Source: G016756615 sp035556195
GTDB lineage: Bacteria > Pseudomonadota > Alphaproteobacteria > Rhizobiales > Rhizobiaceae
Assembly (NCBI GenBank): GCA_035556195.1
Contig: DATMFK010000061.1
Span: forward strand, 124,001 to 188,000
DNA: 64,000 nucleotides
Reading direction: 5' to 3'
The number at the start of each line of letters is the position of its first letter. Position 1 is the stretch's first letter. The notes under the pieces are model-generated. The model saw nothing but the letters and a program-made list of their open reading frames with translations, ran no database searches and had not been told where the DNA came from. This document shows, one piece after another, positions 25,728 to 34,576 of this stretch. The position numbers and the translations under genes were made by a program.

Positions 25728-27134
25728 ATGGCTGGAAAAAATCTCGAACAGCTCCTCAGGGAGACCGACAACACGGTCGACATGCTGCGCAATTCGCAGA
25801 TCGGCGCCTATATCTACCCCATCGTGCCCAACGAGTTCACCAACTGGCGTGACGAGCAACGGGCATGGCGCGAGACCTGCGTGCTCTTCGACCAATCCCA
25901 TCACATGGCCGAACTGATGATCGAGGGCCCCGACGCCTTCAAGATGCTCTCCCATCTGGCGATCAACAGCTTCGCCAATTTCACGGTCGACAAGGCCAAG
26001 CAGTTCGTTCCCTGCAGCCATGACGGGCACGTCATCGGCGACGTCATCCTCTTCTACCTCGCCGAGAACCAGTTCCTCATCGTTGGACGCGTGCCCACCA
26101 TCAACTGGGTGCAGTTCCACGGCGAGACCGGCGGCTACGACGTCAAGCTGGAACGGGACGACCGCTCGCCGTCACGGCCGGGCGGGAAAGCGGTGATCCG
26201 CAAGCGCTATCGCTACCAGATCCAGGGGCCGAACGCGCCGAAGCTGCTGGAGAAGCTGAATGGCGGGCCGCTGCCCGACGTCAAGTTCTTCAACATGGAC
26301 GCCATCAAGATCGGCGGACGCCGGGTTCGCGCGCTTCGCCACGGCATGTCGGGTGTGCCTGGCCTCGAGATCTGGGGCCCGTATGAGGAAGGGGAGGAGA
26401 TCCGCGACATCATCCACGAAGCAGGAAAGGAATTCGGGCTGGCGCTCGTGGGCGCTCGTGCCTACGCGACCAACACGCTGGAATCCGGGTGGATTCCCTC
26501 GCCGCTGCCGGCCGTCTACACCGGCGAGAAGATGAAGTCCTATCGCGAATGGCTGCCGGCCGATGGCTATGAAGGCGGCGGCTCGATCGGCGGCAGCTTC
26601 TATTCGACGAATATCGAAGACTACTACATGACGCCTTACGAGCTCGGCTACGGGCCGTTCGTGAAATTCGACCACGACTTCATCGGCCGCGACGCGCTGG
26701 AGAAGATTTCTGGCAAGCCGCACCGCAAGAAGGTGACCTTCGCCTGGAACGCCGATGACGTCGCCAAGGTGTTCCGCTCCTTCTTCGAGCCGGGCATCGA
26801 GAACTACAAATATATCGACGTGCCCAACGCCAACTACGCTTCTTCAAATTACGACATGGTGACCAGGAACGGCAAGACGGTCGGCCTTTCCATGTTCACC
26901 GGGTACAGCTTCAACGAGCGCTCCTACCTCTCGCTCGGCGTCGTCGATCCCGACATCGAGGTCGGCGACGTCCTGACGCTGGTGTGGGGCGAGGAGAATG
27001 GCGGCACGGGGAAGACGACGGTCGAGCGGCACAAGCAGACGGAGATCCGCGTCAAGGTATCGCCCGTCCCATATTCGCGCGATGCCCGCGAACACTATGC
27101 CGAGGGTTGGCGGACGAGGCAGCCGGCCGAGTGA
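25728..27134 (+). CDS. Tetrahydrofolate-dependent demethylase-like protein of the LigM/DesA (GcvT-fold) family
   Basis: 468 residues of the aminomethyltransferase fold. Length and pattern (RNSQIGAYIYPIVPNEFTNWRDEQRAWRETCVLFDQSHHMAEL at the start, GSFYSTNIEDYYMTPYELGYGPFVKFDHDFIGRDAL in the middle) fit the LigM/DesA type that moves the methyl group of methoxylated aromatics such as vanillate or syringate to tetrahydrofolate. It lies directly downstream of the GntR gene and upstream of an extradiol dioxygenase, which fits O-demethylation before ring opening. A demethylase for an N-methyl or S-methyl compound of the same fold remains possible. AGGAGG precedes the ATG. Confidence 0.78.
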   Translation: MAGKNLEQLLRETDNTVDMLRNSQIGAYIYPIVPNEFTNWRDEQRAWRETCVLFDQSHHMAELMIEGPDAFKMLSHLAINSFANFTVDKAKQFVPCSHDGHVIGDVILFYLAENQFLIVGRVPTINWVQFHGETGGYDVKLERDDRSPSRPGGKAVIRKRYRYQIQGPNAPKLLEKLNGGPLPDVKFFNMDAIKIGGRRVRALRHGMSGVPGLEIWGPYEEGEEIRDIIHEAGKEFGLALVGARAYATNTLESGWIPSPLPAVYTGEKMKSYREWLPADGYEGGGSIGGSFYSTNIEDYYMTPYELGYGPFVKFDHDFIGRDALEKISGKPHRKKVTFAWNADDVAKVFRSFFEPGIENYKYIDVPNANYASSNYDMVTRNGKTVGLSMFTGYSFNERSYLSLGVVDPDIEVGDVLTLVWGEENGGTGKTTVERHKQTEIRVKVSPVPYSRDAREHYAEGWRTRQPAE

Positions 27135-27213
27135 CGGGAAAGCTGGTGGTGAGGTCGTCCTCTTCAAGCGGCAGCTTGGTGATGGGGACGAGCTGAAGCA
27201 CAGGGATGAGCGC

Positions 27214-28221
27214 TTGGCCGATCTCCTGTCCATTACCGCTCCGATCTTCCTGGTTATCGCGCTCGGCTTCGTCGCGACGCGAATAGGCGCCATCAAGGCC
27301 GATTTCGTGCAGGGATTGGGATTGTTCGTGCTCAACTTCGCGCTGCCGGCGCTGATCCTGCGGGCGCTTCTCGGACAGGATCTGCGCGAGAGCTTCAACG
27401 CGGCCTATGTCGCCGCCTATGCCGGCGGGTCGCTGGTCGCTTTCCTGGCGGCCTTCGTCGTGTTCCGGCACTGGCTGCGCCGGCCGCTGCCGCATGCGGC
27501 GATGGCGTCGCTTGGCGGGGCCGCCTCGAACAGCGGCTTCGTCGGCTTTCCGATCGCCGCGCTCGCGGTCGGGATACCTGCCTTGACCGCCCTGCCTCTG
27601 ACCATGCTGGTCGAGAATGCGCTGGTCATTCCCCTTGCCTTCGTCCTTGCGGAAGCGGGACGGGCCGACGGCAAGACGCCGGCCCTTGTCGCGCGGGAGA
27701 CGCTGCAGCGCCTCGCCCGCACGCCTCTTTTCGTGGCGATCCTCCTTGGTCTCCTGCTGGCCGGCCTGGGGGTCCGGCTTCCTGCCTCCATCTCGACGGT
27801 TGTGGCGATGATTGCCGATGCTTCAGCCGCTTGCGCCCTCTTCGTCGTCGGCGGCACGCTGGCCGGCCTGACGGCTTCGTCGATTCCGGGCGATCTCGTC
27901 TGGATCGTCCTTGCCAAGCTCGTCCTTCATCCGCTGTCGGTGGCGGCGGGTTTCGTGGTTCTGGGCGGAGTGCCGGCCGATCTGATGGCCGCCGGCATCA
28001 TCCTGGCCAGCGCACCGATGCTGACGGTCTATCCGATCTTCGGCCAGCGTTTCGGGCTCGGACCGCTATGCGCCTCCGCGCTGGTCGCGGCGACCGCCGT
28101 GAGTTTCGTGACGATGACGGCGGCCGTCGGGCTGCTGGAAACTGGCGAAGCCTCCACGCGATTGACAGGCGTTCCGGCCGAGCGCCAGACTGGCTTCCAA
28201 GAGAGCCATTCATGGCGGTGA
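27214..28221 (+). CDS. AEC (auxin efflux carrier) family transporter
   Basis: About 335 residues with ten predicted helices. Family features are the opening ITAPIFLVIALGFVATRIG, NFALPALILRALL, GGAASNSGFVGFPIAAL and the C-terminal ASAPMLTVYPIFGQRFG. The start is uncertain; TTG at 27214 is preferred because AGGGATGAG lies just before it and the first helix follows at once. AEC proteins move organic anions such as malonate, auxin-like or aromatic acids. It lies between the demethylase and dioxygenase genes and probably transports the same class of substrate or a product. Confidence 0.82.
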   Translation: MADLLSITAPIFLVIALGFVATRIGAIKADFVQGLGLFVLNFALPALILRALLGQDLRESFNAAYVAAYAGGSLVAFLAAFVVFRHWLRRPLPHAAMASLGGAASNSGFVGFPIAALAVGIPALTALPLTMLVENALVIPLAFVLAEAGRADGKTPALVARETLQRLARTPLFVAILLGLLLAGLGVRLPASISTVVAMIADASAACALFVVGGTLAGLTASSIPGDLVWIVLAKLVLHPLSVAAGFVVLGGVPADLMAAGIILASAPMLTVYPIFGQRFGLGPLCASALVAATAVSFVTMTAAVGLLETGEASTRLTGVPAERQTGFQESHSWR

Positions 28222-28279
28222 CCGGGAAACGAGCCCTCGCGGGACGCAGCGCTCGCCACGCGCCTCGTCGCAAGGCATC

Positions 28280-28310
28280 TCTCCCCAAAGCGGGCACGGG
28301 TTTGGGGAGA
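28280..28310. repeat. Intergenic hairpin between transporter and dioxygenase genes
   Basis: TCTCCCCAAA (28280-28289) and TTTGGGGAGA (28301-28310) form a perfect 10-base stem around an 11-base loop. It lies in the 150-base gap and may trim or stabilise the transcript. Confidence 0.6.
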
Positions 28311-28371
28311 AAGGCATGCGTCAATCTGAAAGGTGCGACGCGCTTTAGACCTGAAGGCATGGAGGACGGAG

Positions 28372-29334
28372 ATGGCTGAAGAACCTTGCTTCGACGTGGC
28401 TCATCTCGGTCATGTCGAACTGCTGACGAACAGGCCGGAAGAGAGCCTCGATTTCTTCGTCGACGTGTACGGCCTGACGGAGAGCGGCCGGGACGACCGA
28501 TCGGTCTACCTGCGCGGATGGGACGACTACGAATTCCATACGCTGAAGCTTACACGGTCGGACACCACCGGCATGGGCCATGTCGGCTATCGCACGACCT
28601 CCCGTGCCGCGCTCGAGCGCCGCGTGGCCGCCATCGAAGCCATGGGCTGCGGCATCGGCTGGACGCAAGGCGATCTCGGCCATGGCCGCGCCTACCGCTT
28701 CCGAAGCCCTGACGGGCACGTCTTCGAGCTCTATTACGAGACACGCAGATACGAGGCACCCGAGGCCGAGCGCCCGGCCCTCAAGAATGTCGCCCAGCGC
28801 TATCATGGCCGGGGCGCCGCGGTTCGGCGGATCGATCATTTCAACCTGCTCGCCACCGACGTCTCCGAGATGCGCGATTTCATGAGCGGTGCCCTCGGCA
28901 GCCGCGTGACGGAGCAGATCCTGCTCGACAATGGCCGGCTCGGCGGCTGCTGGTTCACGGTCAACAACAAGAGCTACGACATGGCCGTGACGGAGGACCA
29001 CTCGGGCGCTCATGGTCGCTTCCACCACATAACCTATGCGGTCGACCAGCGTGACGACGTGTTGAGAGCCGCCGATGTCTTCCTGGAGAACGGCGTCTTC
29101 ATCGAAACCGGACCGCACAAGCACGCCATCCAGGGTACCTTCTTCCTGTATGTCTACGAGCCGGCTGGCAACCGTGTGGAAGTGGCCAATGCCGGCGCCA
29201 GGCTGATCCTGCAGCCCGACTGGGAGCCGGTCACCTGGACCGAGACGGAGCGTCGGAAAGGCCAGGCCTGGGGGCTGCAGACGATAGCGAGCTTCCATAC
29301 GCACGGCACACCGCCGGTGGACAGGCCCGAATAG
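28372..29334 (+). CDS. Type I extradiol (VOC) ring-cleavage dioxygenase
   Basis: 320 residues, two vicinal-oxygen-chelate modules as in catechol 2,3-dioxygenase. The ferrous-iron ligands are visible: His156 (RRIDHFNLL), His218 or His219 (GRFHHITYAVD) and Glu270 (YEPAGNRVEVAN). It should open a catecholic ring next to a hydroxyl group. Strong site GGAGG lies before the ATG at 28372; the frame starts 39 bases earlier, but homology does not. Its position after a LigM-like demethylase fits cleavage of the resulting catechol-type product. The true substrate is unknown. Confidence 0.87.
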   Translation: MAEEPCFDVAHLGHVELLTNRPEESLDFFVDVYGLTESGRDDRSVYLRGWDDYEFHTLKLTRSDTTGMGHVGYRTTSRAALERRVAAIEAMGCGIGWTQGDLGHGRAYRFRSPDGHVFELYYETRRYEAPEAERPALKNVAQRYHGRGAAVRRIDHFNLLATDVSEMRDFMSGALGSRVTEQILLDNGRLGGCWFTVNNKSYDMAVTEDHSGAHGRFHHITYAVDQRDDVLRAADVFLENGVFIETGPHKHAIQGTFFLYVYEPAGNRVEVANAGARLILQPDWEPVTWTETERRKGQAWGLQTIASFHTHGTPPVDRPE

Positions 29335-29345
29335 GAAGAGACACG

Positions 29346-30320
29346 ATGCAAATCGCTTTCATCGGTTTCGGCGAGGCGGCGCGGGCCTTTCGCGAGAGCC
29401 TGACCGCAACCGAGCCGGCTATTGAGTTCGCCGCCTACGACATACTGGTCGACACGGAAGGCCGGCAGGGCCCCTGCGGCGCGGCCATGCGCGCCCACGG
29501 CGTCGAGGTCGCCGAGTCGGCCCGACAGGCCGTTTCCGAAGCGGATTGGATCGTCAGCGCGGTCACCGCCGACCAGAGCCTCGAAGCTGTCAGATCGGCG
29601 TTGCCTCACGTGAAACCCGGGCAGGTCTTCATCGATATCAATTCCGTCTCGCCTCAGAGAAAGCGCGACAGCGCCGCCCTGCTCGAGCCATCCGGCGCGA
29701 CCTATATCGACATGGCCGTCATGGCCCCTGTCCACCCGCGGGGCCACCGCACGACGGTCCTTCTCGCCGGCCCAATGGGCGACGAACTTCGCCGACGCCT
29801 TGCCGCGCTGGATTTCAGCTTCGAGGTCGTCGGGCCGCAAGCCGGCGCCGCCACCGCGATCAAGATGGTGCGCAGCCTGTTCGTCAAAGGTCTCGAAGCC
29901 ATCACGGTCGAAACCTTGCTGGCTGCGGCCGCCTCGGGATGTCTGGATTACATATTGAGATCGCTGATCGGCTCCTATCCGGGTCTCGGCTTCCCCGATT
30001 TCGCCAGCTACCAATTCGAGCGCACGGTGAAGCATGGCAAGCGCCGCGCCGCCGAAATGCGCGAGAGCGCCGCCACGCTCGACGATCTCCAACTCCACGG
30101 CCGGCTCGCAGACGCGGTCGCGGAGGTTCAGGAGCTCATGGGCCGATTGAGCGGCAAGCCGGAGGGCGAACTGCAGGACACCGTCGCGAGTCTGCTCGCG
30201 GAGCGACGGCGCCCTGAGGCATCGGGTTGCGCTGCCGGATTCACACATCTCAGGCGGCACGGAAGGGATCAGAAGCTTCGTCATCCTCGGGCCGGCGCCG
30301 AGCGAAGCGAGGAGACGTGA
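29346..30320 (+). CDS. NAD(P)-binding dehydrogenase-like protein with DUF1932 domain
   Basis: 324 residues. The Rossmann motif is IAFIGFGEAARAF (3-15), followed by an NAD_binding_2 domain and a C-terminal DUF1932 domain containing AATAIKMVRSLFVKGLEAI with the usual lysine. It is related to 3-hydroxyisobutyrate and 6-phosphogluconate dehydrogenases. The last 25 residues or so (after ERRRPEAS) are encoded in a repeat-like sequence and probably are not conserved. Being the last gene of the aromatic cluster, it may oxidise the ring-opened product or a side-chain alcohol. Confidence 0.82.
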   Translation: MQIAFIGFGEAARAFRESLTATEPAIEFAAYDILVDTEGRQGPCGAAMRAHGVEVAESARQAVSEADWIVSAVTADQSLEAVRSALPHVKPGQVFIDINSVSPQRKRDSAALLEPSGATYIDMAVMAPVHPRGHRTTVLLAGPMGDELRRRLAALDFSFEVVGPQAGAATAIKMVRSLFVKGLEAITVETLLAAAASGCLDYILRSLIGSYPGLGFPDFASYQFERTVKHGKRRAAEMRESAATLDDLQLHGRLADAVAEVQELMGRLSGKPEGELQDTVASLLAERRRPEASGCAAGFTHLRRHGRDQKLRHPRAGAERSEET

Positions 30321-30324
30321 CCCC

Positions 30325-30377
30325 GTCCACGGGCTTGCCCGTGGACTGGATTCATCTTGCCCGTGCACTGGATTCAT
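30325..30377. repeat. Hairpin plus tandem 22-base repeat in intergenic sequence
   Basis: GTCCACGGG (30325-30333) and CCCGTGGAC (30338-30346) form a stem with loop CTTG just after a stop codon. Overlapping it are two adjacent 22-base units (30334-30355 and 30356-30377), both CTTGCCCGTG-x-ACTGGATTCAT, differing at one base. It resembles the short interspersed palindromes of rhizobial genomes. Confidence 0.65.
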
Positions 30378-30611
30378 TTCGTTACGTGAGCAACCCACCG
30401 ACGGCGCAGAACGAAGCGGCCGAACCGGTACCAGCAACCATCCCGCTCTTCGAGCCGGCGGACCAGATTGGTACGCAATATCATTCCTCAGGCGCCACTG
30501 CGATAGGAAGAATTTTCCATTTTCCCCGGGCCAGCGTAATATCGATACCTCGTTCCCACCGACGCCGCATGGTTATTTCGCCGCAATCGCTCGGACCATA
30601 AGGTGGCTTTC

Positions 30612-31598
30612 ATGAAACGCTTGCTTTTGATCGGCACGGCAGCAGCCGCGCTGTTTTCCGCCTCGCTGCCGGCCTGGTCGGCCGACAAGATCCTGAACGC
30701 CTCCTATGACATCGCGCGTGAGCTTTTCGCCGACGTGAACGAAGCTTTCGTCGCGAAGCACCCAGGTATCACCGTCGACCAGTCGCATGGCGGCTCCTCC
30801 AAGCAGGCGCGCGCCATATTGGAGGGGCTCGAGGCCGATGTCGTGACCTTCAACCAGGTGACCGACATCGATGCGCTGGTGAAGGGCGGCTTCGTCTCGG
30901 AAGATTGGAAGACCGAATTCGCCAACAACGCCTCGCCCTATTATTCGCTGCCCGCCTTCCTCGTGCGGGAGGGAAACCCGAAGGGCATCAAGGATTGGAA
31001 CGACCTGGTGCGCGACGACGTGAAGGTCGTCTTCCCCAACCCGAAGACCTCCGGAAATTCGCGTTACACCTATCTTGCGGCCACGGCCTACGCCAAGGAG
31101 GCTTTCGGCAATGACGAGGAGAAGGTGCGCGCCTTCATCAGCAAGCTGTTCAATAACGTGCCGGTGTTCGACACGGGCGGCCGCGCGGCAACGACCACCT
31201 TCGTCGAGCGCGAGATCGGCGACGTGCTGATCACCTTCGAGGCTGAAACGCGCGGCATCGCCAAGGAATTCGGAGAGGACCAATTCGACATCGTCGTCCC
31301 TTCGGTCAGCCTGCTCGCCGAGTTCCCGGTCGCCATTGTCGACACGGTGGTCGACAAGCGCGGCTCGCGCGATCTGGCCAAGTCCTATCTCGACTTCCTC
31401 TACACGCCGGAAGGCCAGAAGATCCTTGCCGAGAACGGCAACCGCCCGAACGATCCGGCAGTCGCGGCCGAGTTCAAGGACCAGTTCCCGGCGGTGCGCC
31501 TGGTCACGGTCGAGGACGTCTTCGGCGGCTGGGACAAGATCCAGGAAGAGCATTTCAAGGCCGGCGGCACGCTCGACCAGCTCTACGGCGAACGTTGA
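30612..31598 (+). CDS. sbp: Sulfate ABC transporter periplasmic substrate-binding protein
   Basis: 328 residues. The signal peptide is MKRLLLIGTAAAALFSASLPAWSA. The mature part has NASYDIARELF, the sulfate-binding QSHGGSSKQARAILEGLEADVVT, DWNDLVRDDVKVVFPNPKTSGNSRYTYLAA and VEREIGDVLITFEAE, all typical of Sbp/CysP. ATG at 30612 is used; a GTG three codons earlier is possible. It is the first gene of the complete sulfate/thiosulfate importer. A perfect 22-base palindrome after it may set the higher level of the receptor over the membrane parts. Confidence 0.93.
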   Translation: MKRLLLIGTAAAALFSASLPAWSADKILNASYDIARELFADVNEAFVAKHPGITVDQSHGGSSKQARAILEGLEADVVTFNQVTDIDALVKGGFVSEDWKTEFANNASPYYSLPAFLVREGNPKGIKDWNDLVRDDVKVVFPNPKTSGNSRYTYLAATAYAKEAFGNDEEKVRAFISKLFNNVPVFDTGGRAATTTFVEREIGDVLITFEAETRGIAKEFGEDQFDIVVPSVSLLAEFPVAIVDTVVDKRGSRDLAKSYLDFLYTPEGQKILAENGNRPNDPAVAAEFKDQFPAVRLVTVEDVFGGWDKIQEEHFKAGGTLDQLYGER

Positions 31599-31626
31599 CC
31601 GACCGCACTGTTCGTGTTTATGGCGA

Positions 31627-31648
31627 CGGGGCCGGCATGCCGGCCCCG
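31627..31648. terminator. GC palindrome between sbp and cysT (attenuator)
   Basis: CGGGGCCGGCA (31627-31637) is directly followed by its reverse complement TGCCGGCCCCG (31638-31648). It lies 28 bases after the sbp stop and 35 before cysT, with AAACTTGT downstream. This is a partial terminator position common after binding-protein genes. Confidence 0.68.
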
Positions 31649-31683
31649 CAAACTTGTCCAGACCGAGACGTAAGGCTCTACTC

Positions 31684-32505
31684 TTGAAACGTCGCGTCCT
31701 GCCGGGCTTGCCCCTGGCATTGGGGATCACGCTCTTCTACGTCGCCATCATTGTCGTGCTGCCGCTCGGCGCGCTGATCTTCAAGGCGGCCGGGCTGGGC
31801 CCTGAAGAATATTGGCGCATCGTCTCGTCGCCGCGCGCGGTCGCCAGCTACCGCGTCACCGCTTTTTCCGCCTTGGTGGCCACCGCCTTCAATCTCGTCT
31901 TCGGCATGGCGCTGGCCTGGGTGCTGGTGCGCTATCGTTTTCCTGGCCGGCGCCTCGTCGATGCGCTGGTCGACCTGCCCTTTGCGCTGCCCACCGCCGT
32001 CGCCGGCATCGCACTCACCACGCTCTTCGCCAGCAATGGCTGGTTCGGCAGCCTTCTGGCCGAGCTGGGCATCAAGGTCGCCTATACGCCGCTCGGCATC
32101 ATGGTCGCCATGTGCTTCACCAGCCTGCCTTTCGTCGTGCGCACGGTGCAGCCTGTTCTGGAGGATCTCGATCCCGCGCTCGAGGAAGCCGCGCAGACCC
32201 TCGGCGGCAGCGACAGGGCGATCTTCATGCGCGTTCTCCTGCCGCTGCTCACCCCGGCGCTGCTCGCCGGCGTATCGCTTTCCTTCGCCCGCAGCCTCGG
32301 CGAATTCGGTGCCATCATCTTCATTGCCGGCAATCAGCCTCTGCAGACCGAGATCACTGCGCTGCTCGTCTTCATCCGGCTGGAGGAATATGATTATCAG
32401 GCCGCCGCGGCCATCGCTTCGGTGCTGCTCGTCACCGCCTTCATCATGCTCACCGCGACCAACCTCCTCCAGGCCCGCGCGCTGCGCTACACGAGGAGGA
32501 GCTGA
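31684..32505 (+). CDS. cysT: Sulfate ABC transporter permease subunit CysT
   Basis: 273 residues, six helices. Conserved CysT pieces are PLALGITLFYVAIIVVLPLGAL, DLPFALPTAVAGIALTTLFASNGWFG and the contact loop LEEAAQTLGGSDRAIFMRVLLPLL. No ATG fits; TTG at 31684 (TTG AAA CGT) is taken because the hydrophobic N-terminus follows immediately and TAAGG lies upstream. The stop is two bases from the cysW start. Confidence 0.9.
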   Translation: MKRRVLPGLPLALGITLFYVAIIVVLPLGALIFKAAGLGPEEYWRIVSSPRAVASYRVTAFSALVATAFNLVFGMALAWVLVRYRFPGRRLVDALVDLPFALPTAVAGIALTTLFASNGWFGSLLAELGIKVAYTPLGIMVAMCFTSLPFVVRTVQPVLEDLDPALEEAAQTLGGSDRAIFMRVLLPLLTPALLAGVSLSFARSLGEFGAIIFIAGNQPLQTEITALLVFIRLEEYDYQAAAAIASVLLVTAFIMLTATNLLQARALRYTRRS

Positions 32506-32507
32506 CG

Positions 32508-33416
32508 ATGGAGGCCCCAAGAAGGGGACGCCCGCCGCGCGTCGGCGATCGCCCTGCCGTCCGACGCACGCTGATCGGCATCGTGCTTGCTCTCACGGCG
32601 ATCATCATCGTGGCGCCTTTGGTGGTGATCGTGGTGCAGGCCTTCTCGAAGGGACTGGACACTTTCGCGGCGGCCATCCTTCACCCCGACACCCGCCACG
32701 CCATCATGCTCACCGTCGTGACGGCGCTCATCGCGGTGCCGGTCAACACCGCCTTCGGCATCGCCGCCGCCTGGGCGATCACCAAGTTCGACTTCCCGGG
32801 AAAGCGCTTCCTGCTCGTCGTCATCGAAATCCCCTTTTCGATCTCGCCCATCGTGGCCGGCGTCGCCTACCTCTTCGTCTACGGCCTGCAGGGCCTTTTC
32901 GGTCCGGCGCTCCAGGCCGCCGACATCAAGATCCTGTTCGCGGTCCCCGGTATCGTGCTGGCCTCGATGTTCGTCACCGCGCCCTTCGTGGCGCGCGAGT
33001 TGATCCCGCTGATGCAGGCTCAGGGCCGCGACCTTGAAGAAGCCGCCACCTCGCTCGGCGCGTCGGGTTGGCGGACCTTCTTCTCCGTCACATTGCCCAA
33101 CATCCGCTGGGCGCTGCTCTACGGCGTGGTGCTGTGCAACGCCCGCGTGATGGGCGAGTTCGGCGCGGTCTCCGTGGTGTCGGGCAACATACGCGGCCAG
33201 ACCAACACGCTGCCGCTCCATATCGAGCTGCTCTACCACGACTACCAGACGGCCGGCGCCTTCGCGGCGTCTTCGATCCTGACATTGCTCGCCGTGCTGA
33301 CCCTGGTGGCCAAGGTGCTGCTCGAACGCCAGGGCGCCGGCCGCGCCGGGCGGCCTGCCCTTGCCGCGCCAAAGAAGCCAGCGATGGACCAAGCATCTCT
33401 GAAGGAACCAACGTGA
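32508..33416 (+). CDS. cysW: Sulfate ABC transporter permease subunit CysW
   Basis: 302 residues. The sequence has the CysW features LDTFAAAILHPDTRHAIMLTVVTALIAVPVNTAFGIAAAW, EIPFSISPIVAGVAYLFVYGLQG and loop LEEAATSLGASGWRTFFSVTLPNI. AGGAGGAG precedes the ATG. Its stop overlaps the GTG start of cysA (GTGA), so the permease and ATPase are translationally coupled. Confidence 0.93.
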   Translation: MEAPRRGRPPRVGDRPAVRRTLIGIVLALTAIIIVAPLVVIVVQAFSKGLDTFAAAILHPDTRHAIMLTVVTALIAVPVNTAFGIAAAWAITKFDFPGKRFLLVVIEIPFSISPIVAGVAYLFVYGLQGLFGPALQAADIKILFAVPGIVLASMFVTAPFVARELIPLMQAQGRDLEEAATSLGASGWRTFFSVTLPNIRWALLYGVVLCNARVMGEFGAVSVVSGNIRGQTNTLPLHIELLYHDYQTAGAFAASSILTLLAVLTLVAKVLLERQGAGRAGRPALAAPKKPAMDQASLKEPT

Positions 33417-34432
33417 AAATCCGCCTCGACAATGTCGTCAAGAGCTTCGACACGTTCCGCGCCGTCCACGACGTCTCGCTCGACATAGACAGCGGCGAGC
33501 TCGTCGCCCTGCTCGGCCCCTCCGGCTCGGGCAAGACCACGATCCTGCGCATGGTCGCCGGGCTCGAATATGCCGATGCGGGTCATATCTATTTCGGCGA
33601 CCTCGACGCGACCGACATCCCGGTGAGGGACCGCGGCGTCGGCTTCGTCTTCCAGCACTACGCGCTCTTCCCGCATATGACGGTGGCCGAGAACATTGCC
33701 TTCGGCATGAAGGTCTCGAAGGTCAAGCGGAGTTCCGCCGAGATCGAGAAGCGCGTTTCCGATCTGCTCGGCCTCGTCAGGCTCGACGGCCTGGGCAGCC
33801 GTTTCCCGGGCCAGATTTCCGGCGGCCAGCGCCAGAGGGTGGCGCTGGCCCGGGCGCTCGCGGTCGATCCCAAGGTGCTCCTGCTCGACGAACCGTTCGG
33901 AGCGCTCGACGCCAATGTGCGCCGCGACCTTCGGCGTTGGCTGCGTTCGATCCACGAGGAGCTCGGCATCACCACACTCTTCGTCACCCACGACAAGGAA
34001 GAGGCGATGGACCTCGCCGACCGCCTCGTCATCCTCAACGAGGGGCGGATCGTGCAGCAGGGCACGACAGAGGCGATCTGCCGCGCGCCGAGTTCGGCCT
34101 TCGTGATGAACTTCCTGGGGGACGCCAACCGGCTCCCGGTAGCCGTTTCGGCCGGCGCCGTCGATTTCGACGGGGTCAGAATCCCGGCCGTTGGCGTGCC
34201 GGACGGGCGGGCGGAGCTTTTCTTGTTACCCGGCGATCTCGTCTGGCGACCCACAGGCCCCGGAGTGCCGGCCAGCGTGGTACGGGTCGTCGATCGCATC
34301 CAGGCACGACGGGTGGTCGCGCTGTCGCAAGGCGGGCAAGTGCTGGAATTCGACGCGCCGCCCGAGACGGCCATCCAGGCTGGCGATCGCGGCCATGTCG
34401 AAATCCGCAATGCAAAGGTGTTCGCCGCTTAA
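33413..34432 (+). CDS. cysA: Sulfate/thiosulfate ABC transporter ATP-binding protein CysA
   Basis: 339 residues. Walker A is GPSGSGKTT, the signature ISGGQRQRVALARAL, Walker B VLLLDEPFGALD, with the switch histidine in LFVTHDKEEAM and the short C-terminal regulatory domain of sulfate ATPases from about residue 240. GTG at 33413 (MKIRLDNV) is the only sensible start; it overlaps the cysW stop. It energises the CysT/CysW channel. Confidence 0.93.
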   Translation: MKIRLDNVVKSFDTFRAVHDVSLDIDSGELVALLGPSGSGKTTILRMVAGLEYADAGHIYFGDLDATDIPVRDRGVGFVFQHYALFPHMTVAENIAFGMKVSKVKRSSAEIEKRVSDLLGLVRLDGLGSRFPGQISGGQRQRVALARALAVDPKVLLLDEPFGALDANVRRDLRRWLRSIHEELGITTLFVTHDKEEAMDLADRLVILNEGRIVQQGTTEAICRAPSSAFVMNFLGDANRLPVAVSAGAVDFDGVRIPAVGVPDGRAELFLLPGDLVWRPTGPGVPASVVRVVDRIQARRVVALSQGGQVLEFDAPPETAIQAGDRGHVEIRNAKVFAA

Positions 34433-34576
34433 AGCTGGCGCCTGCAATCGGATTCGGGCGACACGCTTTAGGTATTTTTGCCGCGCTCTCGCGACGCAGA
34501 CCGAATCCGGTCGGCTGCGAAATGCTCTACGCCGTGCTCCTCGCGTGAGGGCAAGCCGCGGTCGCCCGCCGCTCCG

